From assembly GCA_031423155.1 (NCBI GenBank), contig JANPEZ010000074.1, positions 1 through 7,753 on the forward strand: DNA of 7,753 bases, given 5' to 3'. Numbering within the stretch: position 1 is the first letter of the stretch; every line of letters begins with the position of its first letter. The notes under the pieces were generated by a model. The model worked only from the letters and a program-made list of their open reading frames with translations, was not told the origin of the DNA and did not search any database. This DNA is from JANPEZ01 sp031423155. Lineage in GTDB: Bacteria > Actinomycetota > UBA4738 > HRBIN12. The position numbers and the translations under genes were made by a program. Of the stretch, positions 1 to 5,326 are shown one piece after another.

Positions 1-66
1 CACGCAGACCCGCACGACGTCCTACGTTCAGTTGAACGGCATTTCCGGATCCCGGCCTGCGGCTAG
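1..66 (+). CDS. Possible C-terminal end of an unidentified plus-strand gene (partial)
   Basis: Frame 1 is open from the left edge to a TAG at 64-66 and would encode about 21 residues ending in RSVERHFRIPACG. The composition is plausible for a real protein tail, and the stop would lie 61 bases before the convergent stop of the sugar dehydrogenase. Third-position G/C is only moderate and no family can be recognised from so few residues. Frame 2 is also open here, so this is weak; the stretch may be non-coding. Confidence 0.22.
   Translation, partial: HADPHDVLRSVERHFRIPACG
25..38. repeat. Short palindrome CGTTCA-GT-TGAACG
   Basis: Perfect 6-base arms (25-30 and 33-38) flank a 2-base centre. 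The centre is too short for a good RNA hairpin and no T-run follows, so it is not an intrinsic terminator. It could be a protein-binding dyad or chance. The rest of 1-127 shows only a weak GATTC/GAATC pairing (88-92 with 103-107) and no convincing terminator. Confidence 0.3.
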
Positions 67-127
67 GGCGGTTGACGACGCCCGTCTGATTCTCAGCCAC
101 TCGAATCGGAGGCGCGACCCGCGGGAC

Positions 128-1432
128 CTACAGCCGGACGACGTTCGCTGCAGTGATGCCCATCGTGGCGCCGCGGGTGTCGAACACGAGCGCCGCTCGT
201 TGCACCAGCGCGTGGATATCGACGCTGGCGTGGGGGGTCAAGATCAGGACGCAGTCCTGGGCGGCGAGCACGGCTTCGTCGAGCGTTTGCGACGTTAGGG
301 TCTTGCCGCCTATCTCGACTTCGGGGACGTAGGGGTCGTGGTAGCTCACGTCCGCGCCCTTCTTCACGAGTCGTTCCAGCACCGTAAGGGACGGTGACTC
401 GCGCAGGTCGTCGACGCCAGGCTTGAACGCCACGCCGACGCCGAGGATCTTCGAGTCCTTCACCGGTTTGCCTGCCTCGTTGAGCGCCTCGCCGACGCGG
501 GTGGCGACGTAGTCGGGCATGCGGTTGTTGACCTCGTTGGCGTGCTCGATGAACTCGATCCGATAGCCGAGTTGCTGACCCGCGCGCCACGAAAGGTACG
601 TGGGGTCGATCGAGATGCAGTGCCCGCCGACACCCGGGCCCGGCCAGAAGGGCATGTAGCCGAAGGGCTTCGTGGCGGCGGCCTGGAGGGCATCCCATAT
701 GTCGACGCCCAACTCACGCGCCAAGATCGCCAGTTCGTTGACCAAAGCGATGTTCACCTGGCGGAACGTGTTCTCGATGAGTTTCGCCATCTCGGCGTCT
801 CGCGGGGTGGCGGTCGTGGCGATCTCGCGGACGAAGTGGCTGTAGAAGAAGGAGGCAAGCTCGCGGCAGCGCTCGGTCAGACCACTGACGATCTTGGGGG
901 TGACGGCCAACGTGTGCGCCGCGTTGCCCGGGTCCATCCGCTCGGGCGAGTAACCCAGAGCGAAGTCGACTCCGGCCACCAGTCCCGACTTCTCCAGTAT
1001 CGGCTTGACGAGTTCCTCGGTGGTGCCGGGGTAGGTGGTGGATTCCAGAACGACCAGCCGGCTGGGCTTGAGGTGACGCCCGACGTCCTCGGAGGCCTCG
1101 CGGACCATCGTCAGGTCGGGAACGCCGTCGGCCAGCGGGGTCGGCAGGCACATGATGACGACGTCTGCATCCTCCAGCGCCCCGGCGTCTGTGGTGAAGA
1201 GGGCGTCGTGAAGGCCCTCGATCTCCGAGTCGGTGACGTCGATGATGTAAGAGCGTTTGCCGGTCAGGGTGTCGATCTTGCGCCCGTCGGCGTCCAGGCC
1301 GATCACGGGAAAGCCCGCGCCGTTGATCGCGACGAGCAGAGGTAGGCCCACGTAGCCGAGTCCGATGACGGCGGCCACGGCGGTCTTGTCTCTGATGCGC
1401 TCGTCCAGCGCGTCCAGCGGGTTATCGGTCAT
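128..1432 (-). CDS. Nucleotide-sugar dehydrogenase, UDP-N-acetylglucosamine 6-dehydrogenase (WbpA) type
   Basis: A 434-residue cytosolic enzyme of the UDP-glucose/GDP-mannose dehydrogenase family, expected to oxidise C6 of a UDP-sugar to the uronic acid in two NAD+-dependent steps. The N-terminal Rossmann domain carries GLGYVGLP at 24-31, followed by STTYPGTT at 131-138 and YSPER at 161-165. The central domain has AKLIENTFR from 216, with Lys217 and Asn221. The catalytic Cys is C272 in GVGGHCISIDP. The C-terminal UDP-binding domain has FKPGVDDLRESP at 336-347. SPER followed by DPGN, and EFIEHANEVNNRMPDYV, resemble UDP-GlcNAc/GalNAc dehydrogenases more than UDP-glucose dehydrogenases, but the substrate is inferred. 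Length is normal for the family. The ATG at 1432 is chosen because the family N-terminus begins there and GAGGA lies 8 bases upstream; the frame stays open to 1630, but that extension overlaps the divergent acetyltransferase. The product would feed surface polysaccharide synthesis. Confidence 0.93.
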   Translation of the reverse strand: MTDNPLDALDERIRDKTAVAAVIGLGYVGLPLLVAINGAGFPVIGLDADGRKIDTLTGKRSYIIDVTDSEIEGLHDALFTTDAGALEDADVVIMCLPTPLADGVPDLTMVREASEDVGRHLKPSRLVVLESTTYPGTTEELVKPILEKSGLVAGVDFALGYSPERMDPGNAAHTLAVTPKIVSGLTERCRELASFFYSHFVREIATTATPRDAEMAKLIENTFRQVNIALVNELAILARELGVDIWDALQAAATKPFGYMPFWPGPGVGGHCISIDPTYLSWRAGQQLGYRIEFIEHANEVNNRMPDYVATRVGEALNEAGKPVKDSKILGVGVAFKPGVDDLRESPSLTVLERLVKKGADVSYHDPYVPEVEIGGKTLTSQTLDEAVLAAQDCVLILTPHASVDIHALVQRAALVFDTRGATMGITAANVVRL

Positions 1433-1440
1433 CGGCCTGA

Positions 1441-1445
1441 TCCTC
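1441..1445 (-). promoter_or_regulatory. Ribosome binding site of the sugar dehydrogenase
   Basis: On the minus strand the sequence reads GAGGA, 8 bases before the ATG at 1432. This spacing fixes that ATG as the start rather than the upstream open-frame extension. Confidence 0.65.
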
Positions 1446-1455
1446 GTGAGGCGGG

Positions 1456-1461
1456 AGCATA
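1456..1461 (-). promoter_or_regulatory. Candidate -10 element of the sugar dehydrogenase
   Basis: The minus strand reads TATGCT, a TANNNT-type -10 hexamer lying 23 bases before the ATG, which leaves room for a short leader containing the GAGGA site. No good -35 is visible. On the opposite strand CATACT (1458-1463) overlaps it and could serve the divergent acetyltransferase, so this 54-base gap may hold overlapping divergent promoters. Both are sequence predictions only. Confidence 0.4.
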
Positions 1462-1475
1462 CTTGCCATCCGAGC

Positions 1476-1482
1476 GGAAGGA
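1476..1482 (+). promoter_or_regulatory. Ribosome binding site of the tandem acetyltransferase
   Basis: GGAAGGA lies 4 bases before the ATG at 1487 (6 bases if GGAAG is counted). It favours this ATG over the in-frame TTG at 1463, which has no such site, and over later in-frame ATGs at 1502 and 1511. Confidence 0.5.
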
Positions 1483-1486
1483 TGAC

Positions 1487-2377
1487 ATGGAAACGCGCGG
1501 TATGACCGAGATGGACTTCGCCTCCTGCGCGAAGATCTTCTACGACTCGCTGAACGAGCTGCACCGCCGGTACGGCGTCAAAGAGGAGGACCCCTCGGAC
1601 ACGGGCTGGCTCTCGGCCGGTCTCGGGCACTTCCTGGTCACGGATCCGGGCCGCCAGCGGGTGGCGGTCTCAGGTGGTGAGCTCGTCGCTTTCGGGTCGG
1701 CGATCCAGCGCGACCGTTACTGGTTCCTGTCGTTCCTGTTCGTCGATCCCCGCGCGCAATCGAAAGGGGTCGGGCGCCAACTCCTGAGTGAGTTGGTCCC
1801 TGAGGCGAGTGGCGACCGGGTCATGGCTACGGTGGTGGAGTCGTTCCAGCCGGTTTCGACCGCCCTGTACGCGACCTTCGGAATCACTCCGCGCTCCGCG
1901 AAGTACTGGCTGAGCGGGGTCAGCCGTCCGGAGGCTCTCCCGGATCTGCCGGGCGATCTGAGCAAGGCCGCGATGAGCGAGGCGGATCTCGACGCCATCA
2001 CTGATCTTGACCGAAGGATCCTCGGGTTCTCCAGGCTGGCCGACCATCGGTTCTGGGCCGGCGAGGGTTCCGGCCGCTTCGTGTACCGGCGAAGCGGCGA
2101 CGTGGTCGCTTACGCCTACGTCGACGCCGATGGTCACATCGCACCGGCGCTGGCGACCGACGAAGCGACGCTCTGCGTCGTCGTCGCCGACATGGTTCGA
2201 ACCCGGCAGGACTCAGCGAGTTTCACGACGAACGTTTTCGGCCATTCGGCTGCGCTCTTGCGGATGCTTCTCCAAGCCGGGGCGCGCATCGACGACGGGG
2301 GTCACAGGATGATCTACTGCTCTAGCGAGGGCCCCCTACCGCCTAGCTATCTGAGTGACAGGGACTGGCTCCCCTAG
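1487..2377 (+). CDS. Tandem-domain GNAT family N-acetyltransferase
   Basis: A 296-residue protein with two GNAT folds in tandem, predicted to be cytosolic and to transfer an acetyl group from acetyl-CoA to an unidentified amine. The N-terminal half (about 1-145) is the clear catalytic domain. Its acetyl-CoA pyrophosphate loop is FVDPRAQSKGVGRQLL at 85-100 (Q91, G94, G96), followed by PVSTALYATFGI at 122-133, the usual late helix with Tyr128. The C-terminal half (about 160-285) is GNAT-like in its strand and helix pattern (VVAYAYVDADGHIAPALATD, then LRMLLQAGARI) but has no intact Q/RxxGxG loop, so it may be a degenerate partner domain. Single-copy tandem GNATs of this build are common in actinobacteria and mostly uncharacterised. 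The ATG at 1487 has a nearby GGAAGGA. The gene is divergent from the sugar dehydrogenase and its stop overlaps that of the next gene. The substrate cannot be told from sequence. Confidence 0.85.
   Translation: METRGMTEMDFASCAKIFYDSLNELHRRYGVKEEDPSDTGWLSAGLGHFLVTDPGRQRVAVSGGELVAFGSAIQRDRYWFLSFLFVDPRAQSKGVGRQLLSELVPEASGDRVMATVVESFQPVSTALYATFGITPRSAKYWLSGVSRPEALPDLPGDLSKAAMSEADLDAITDLDRRILGFSRLADHRFWAGEGSGRFVYRRSGDVVAYAYVDADGHIAPALATDEATLCVVVADMVRTRQDSASFTTNVFGHSAALLRMLLQAGARIDDGGHRMIYCSSEGPLPPSYLSDRDWLP
2374..2377. other. Shared convergent stop codons in one CTAG
   Basis: The plus-strand gene ends with TAG at 2375-2377 and the minus-strand gene with TAG read from 2376 to 2374. The palindrome CTAG thus supplies both stops with a 4-base overlap, leaving no space for a terminator between the convergent genes. 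Confidence 0.9.
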
Positions 2378-2868
2378 ATCAAGTCCTCGGCAAGCAGGTC
2401 CATGAGAAGGCCGTCGTGCCAAACGCCGTCCGGTCCGCGTTCGTACCTTCGCATCACACCGACCTTGCGGAAGCCGACGCGTTCGTAGGCGTGGATAGCC
2501 GTGACGTTGTCCGCAGCGGGGTCGATCGTGAGGCGATGATGGTGCAGCTGTTCGATCAAGAAGCGGGCGAGCGTTCGGATGGCATCGCTGCCCAACCCCT
2601 TTCGGTGAAGGCTCGTACTGAGGAAGATGTCGATCCCGGCCCGCCGATACATCGGGTCCTCGTCCTCCTCGTACTGGATCGCGCCGATCGTCTCGCCGTC
2701 CAGCGTCACTGCGAAGACACATCCTTGTCCCACGAAGCCCGCGACCTCGGCGTCGTCGAAAGGGCCCCAGCGTCTCGCCACTTCGGGCTCCCGCAGGATC
2801 GCCGAGAGAGCAGGGATATCGTCCGCTCGAACGTGTCGCAGCACTACTCGATCGCCGTCGAGGATCAC
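2374..2868 (-). CDS. GNAT family N-acetyltransferase, RimJ/AAC(6')-like
   Basis: A 164-residue single-domain acetyl-CoA-dependent N-acetyltransferase of normal length, predicted cytosolic. It opens with the family pattern MILDGDRVVLRHVRADDIPAL. The acetyl-CoA loop is IDIFLSTSLHRKGLGSDAIR at 79-98 (R89, K90, G91, G93). It ends with NVTAIHAYERVGFRKVGVMR at 121-140, containing the N-x-x-A-x-x-x-Y-x-x-x-G-F signature (Tyr128, Gly132, Phe133). The WGPFDDAEV start region, the DPMYRRAGIDIFL stretch and the RYERGPDGVWHDGLLMDL tail resemble aminoglycoside 6'-acetyltransferases and RimJ/RimL protein acetyltransferases. Resistance activity should not be assumed, because many chromosomal relatives have other substrates. 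The start is GTG with no clear Shine-Dalgarno site, 9 bases after the stop of the deaminase gene, so translation is probably coupled to it in a two-gene operon. Confidence 0.85.
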   Translation of the reverse strand: MILDGDRVVLRHVRADDIPALSAILREPEVARRWGPFDDAEVAGFVGQGCVFAVTLDGETIGAIQYEEDEDPMYRRAGIDIFLSTSLHRKGLGSDAIRTLARFLIEQLHHHRLTIDPAADNVTAIHAYERVGFRKVGVMRRYERGPDGVWHDGLLMDLLAEDLI

Positions 2869-2877
2869 CCAAGGAGC

Positions 2878-3900
2878 CTAACGCCGGCCGTCGGAACCTC
2901 GTTCGGCCATCGCCCGGTCGAGCCAGTCATCGATGCCCTGTTCCAAACGGGTCTTCGTCTCGTCGTCGGCGAAGGAGACGCGCACGCCGGTGCGTGCGAT
3001 GTCGGCGAGCTGCTCGTCGGAGTAGCTCCACTGCTCGCGCGCGGCCTCATAGACCTGCGTCAGCCAGGGGCCGAACATGCCGGGATCGTCTGAGTTGAGC
3101 GTCACGACGACGCCGGCTGCCCGCAGGCGCTCGAAGGGATGATCGTTCAGGCTCGTGTAGACGCCCGTGGCGATATTGGATGTCGGGCTGACCTCCAGCG
3201 GTAACTGCGAATCGACCAGGGTCTCGACGAGGCGAGGGTCTTCGATCGACCTGACGCCGTGGCCGATGCGGTCGGGGGAGTAGGCGGCGATCGTGTCCCA
3301 GACGTTCTGCGGGCCTGCCCACTCCCCTGCGTGAGGGACGCTGCGCAGGCCGGCGTCCTTGGCCCGGCGGAAGATCGGTGCGAAGGGCTCGATGCCCGTG
3401 CGCTCGCTGCCGGCGCAGTTGAGGCCGACAACTCCTCGGTCCATCAGCTTCATCGCGACCTCGAGCGTGCGTTCGGCATGTTCCAGGCCGAAGTCACGGA
3501 CTATGTCGGGGGTGAGGCGAACCGTCGCGCCGAAGTCGCGTTCGCCGGCGGCAAGGCCGTCCAGAACCGCTTCGATCGGGTCGTACCAGCCGTGACGGCG
3601 ATCATGGTTCGCCGGCGAGAAGACCGCCTCCGCGTAGAGCACGCCGGTCGAGGCCAGATCTTCGCAGGCTTCATAGGCGAGGCGGTGGAAGTCCTCGACC
3701 TTCGTCATAAGGGCGCACGTTGCGCTGTATTGATCGATGAAGTGCAGGAAGTCGGCGAAACGCCAGGTGTCATCGGGCTGAAGTCCTTCGGGGATGGCGA
3801 CTCCGTTACGGTCGGCTAGCGCCCTGACGGTCGCGGGTCTCGCGCAGCCCTCCAGGTGGATGTGAAGCTCTGCTTTGGGGAGGGTGGCAAGGTCGCGCAT
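2878..3900 (-). CDS. add: Adenosine deaminase family protein (adenosine, adenine or aminodeoxyfutalosine deaminase)
   Basis: A 340-residue cytosolic zinc aminohydrolase of the adenosine/AMP deaminase family, hydrolysing the 6-amino group of a purine compound to give the 6-oxo product and ammonia. All active-site groups are present: zinc ligands H13 and H15 in AELHIHLEG, H190 with catalytic E193 in VPHAGE, H214 in RIGHG, and D271-D272 in LNSDDPGMFG. SPTSN lies at 238-242. Length matches the family (330-350). Classical adenosine deaminases usually read HLDG and TDDP, whereas this one has HLEG and SDDP, as in the adenine and 6-aminodeoxyfutalosine deaminases of the same family. The substrate is therefore open; in an actinobacterium a role in futalosine-pathway menaquinone synthesis is possible. 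The ATG at 3900 has no Shine-Dalgarno site but a TACCAT -10 element ends 6 bases upstream, suggesting a leaderless message. It is followed after 9 bases by a GNAT gene. Confidence 0.92.
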   Translation of the reverse strand: MRDLATLPKAELHIHLEGCARPATVRALADRNGVAIPEGLQPDDTWRFADFLHFIDQYSATCALMTKVEDFHRLAYEACEDLASTGVLYAEAVFSPANHDRRHGWYDPIEAVLDGLAAGERDFGATVRLTPDIVRDFGLEHAERTLEVAMKLMDRGVVGLNCAGSERTGIEPFAPIFRRAKDAGLRSVPHAGEWAGPQNVWDTIAAYSPDRIGHGVRSIEDPRLVETLVDSQLPLEVSPTSNIATGVYTSLNDHPFERLRAAGVVVTLNSDDPGMFGPWLTQVYEAAREQWSYSDEQLADIARTGVRVSFADDETKTRLEQGIDDWLDRAMAERGSDGRR

Positions 3901-3906
3901 CTACCG

Positions 3907-3912
3907 ATGGTA
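3907..3912 (-). promoter_or_regulatory. Candidate -10 element of the deaminase operon (leaderless)
   Basis: The minus strand reads TACCAT, exactly 6 bases before the ATG at 3900, which would place transcription start at or next to the start codon. There is no Shine-Dalgarno site in the gap and no recognisable -35. It overlaps the divergent gene's -10 at 3911-3912. Confidence 0.55.
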
Positions 3913-3916
3913 GCTT
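3911..3916 (+). promoter_or_regulatory. Candidate -10 element of the sulfatase-like gene (leaderless)
   Basis: TAGCTT (TANNNT) ends 6 bases before the GTG at 3923, the same spacing as on the opposite strand for the deaminase. No Shine-Dalgarno site is present. The spacing supports GTG 3923 over the in-frame ATG at 3929. Confidence 0.5.
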
Positions 3917-3922
3917 GGCGCG

Positions 3923-5326
3923 GTGTCTATGCCGACCGGGCCCAATGTGCTGCTCGTCGTGCTCGATACCGCCAGGGCGGACGCCGTGGGCACCTCCCGT
4001 GACGCGGCTTTCTCCCAGCTGGGGCGCCTGGGGCGACGGTTCCACCGGGCGGTTGCGCCGGCTCCCTGGACGCTGCCGTCGCACGCTTCGATCTTCACTG
4101 GGCTGAGGCCGAGCGAGCACGGGGTCACCGGCGCCGCGGTCTTGACGGACGCAGGACCGAGGTCGCCGCGTCCGCGCGTGGAGGCCTTGGCCGAGCGATG
4201 GCTTCCGGAGGTGCTGCGGCGCAAGGGCTATGCAACATTCGCCGCGACCGGCAATCCCTGGGTGGGAGAGGCCGTGGGATTGACCTTCGGCTTCGAGAGG
4301 GTCTACGAGTCATGGCGCGAGGCCCGGTTGCCGAAGCTGGCCGATCCGCTGGCAGGCTCCTCGTCCGCCGGGTTCTCGCGGAAAGCCGCCGTCTACAGCA
4401 GACGGGCACTGGGTCTGGGGGACGGCGGCGCGATGCGATCGCTCGGGGAGTTCCGCGACTTCCTGGCCGGGCGCGGCGCCAGGCCCTTCTTCGCCTTCTT
4501 CAACATCATGGAGCCGCACGCTCCCTACGCACCGCCGCACGGGTACGGGGGGGTTCGCCTGAAGCGGCGTCCCGCCGCGATCCGGGCCGTGCGCCGCTGG
4601 AACGCCGACCGCATGTTGAGCTATTGCATGGGACGCGAGGAGATCGGCGAGGGCGAACTCGCGTTGCTGTTCGCGCTGTATCGCGGCGAGATCTCCTACA
4701 CCGATCACTGGCTCGGACAGCTTTTGGATGTCCTGGACTCCGGCGGGCTGACCGAGGACACCGTCGTGATCGTCACCGCCGATCACGGCGAGAACCTGGG
4801 GGAGCACCATCTGCTCTCGCATGTGATGTCCATGCACGAGACCCTGTTGCACGTTCCGCTCGTCGTCTCCGGTCCAGGCGTCCCGCCGGGCGAGGAGCAT
4901 CACCCCGTCGGGCTGACGTCGCTGGCGCCATTGATCGGCGGGCTGCTCGGGGGTGATTGGAGCGATCCTGCCTCCCTTCCGGCCGTGGCTGAATACGAAT
5001 CGGCCGCTTCTCAGGTAAGCGGAGCGCGCCGGTTGGACGAACAGGTGGGCGCGGTCCCGCCGGAGGTCGCGGCGGCGCTTCGCGCGAAGTGGGTCGCGGC
5101 GTACGAGGGTCGTTTCAAGTACGTGGCTTCTTCCACCGGAGAGGAGGCGCTGCGCGACCTGGTCGCCGACCCGGGGGAGTCTTCCGATGTCGCGGCGGAG
5201 CATCCGGACGTCGTAGCGCGCCTTCGGGCCGCGCGCGGCGCCTGGGCAGGTGAGTCGGCGCCTGGCGAGGACGCGGCGCTGGACGCCGAGATCACGGCGC
5301 ACCTCGAAGGACTCGGCTACCTCTAG
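3923..5326 (+). CDS. Sulfatase-superfamily hydrolase with Thr at the nucleophile position
   Basis: A 467-residue member of the sulfatase/alkaline phosphatase superfamily, which cleaves sulfate or phosphate esters with a divalent metal. The N-terminus NVLLVVLDTARAD (8-20) supplies metal ligand D15. The nucleophile loop is APWTLPSHASIFTG (47-60), with T50 where typical sulfatases carry the Cys or Ser that becomes formylglycine, and H54 where the CxPSR motif has Arg. Further active-site groups are H199 in MEPHAPY, D287 and H288 in TADHGE, H295/H296, and probably K399 in RFKY. The protein ends in LEGLGYL, a common tail in this group. No signal peptide or membrane segment is seen, so it probably acts in the cytosol. 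Thr cannot become formylglycine, so phosphoester or phosphonate hydrolysis, or group transfer, is as likely as sulfate hydrolysis. It starts 22 bases from the divergent deaminase start and converges on the glycosyltransferase with a shared CTAG. Confidence 0.87.
   Translation: MSMPTGPNVLLVVLDTARADAVGTSRDAAFSQLGRLGRRFHRAVAPAPWTLPSHASIFTGLRPSEHGVTGAAVLTDAGPRSPRPRVEALAERWLPEVLRRKGYATFAATGNPWVGEAVGLTFGFERVYESWREARLPKLADPLAGSSSAGFSRKAAVYSRRALGLGDGGAMRSLGEFRDFLAGRGARPFFAFFNIMEPHAPYAPPHGYGGVRLKRRPAAIRAVRRWNADRMLSYCMGREEIGEGELALLFALYRGEISYTDHWLGQLLDVLDSGGLTEDTVVIVTADHGENLGEHHLLSHVMSMHETLLHVPLVVSGPGVPPGEEHHPVGLTSLAPLIGGLLGGDWSDPASLPAVAEYESAASQVSGARRLDEQVGAVPPEVAAALRAKWVAAYEGRFKYVASSTGEEALRDLVADPGESSDVAAEHPDVVARLRAARGAWAGESAPGEDAALDAEITAHLEGLGYL
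5323..5326. other. Second shared convergent stop in one CTAG
   Basis: The hydrolase stop TAG is at 5324-5326 and the glycosyltransferase stop TAG is read on the minus strand from 5325 to 5323. This is the same 4-base palindromic overlap as at 2374-2377, again with no terminator between the genes. Confidence 0.9.

Noticed and set aside
1..100. Possible minus-strand gene starting at GTG 100 and running off the left edge
   Set aside because: No ribosome binding site, poor third-position G/C, and no recognisable sequence; only about 33 codons are visible.
542..1345. Long plus-strand open frame of 267 codons opposite the sugar dehydrogenase
   Set aside because: It is a GC-driven antisense shadow: low-complexity Gly/Arg/Asp-rich translation with no motif, fully covered by a well-supported gene.
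1463..1486. TTG start for the tandem GNAT, adding 8 residues
   Set aside because: No ribosome binding site precedes the TTG, whereas GGAAGGA precedes the ATG at 1487, and the extra residues match no GNAT pattern.
1433..1630. N-terminal extension of the sugar dehydrogenase by 66 codons
   Set aside because: The extension lies antisense to the acetyltransferase, does not resemble the family, and the family N-terminus plus a GAGGA site fit the ATG at 1432.
2374..2868. Calling this GNAT an aminoglycoside resistance gene
   Set aside because: The fold and tail resemble AAC(6') enzymes, but no resistance gene or mobile context is present and RimJ-like relatives look much the same.
4198..4956. Plus-strand frame of 252 codons inside the sulfatase-like gene
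   Set aside because: An Arg-rich out-of-frame shadow with no motif.
4310..5302. Minus-strand open frame of 330 codons opposite the sulfatase-like gene
   Set aside because: Arg/Gly/Gln-rich translation without recognisable domains, fully antisense to a gene whose active-site motifs are intact.
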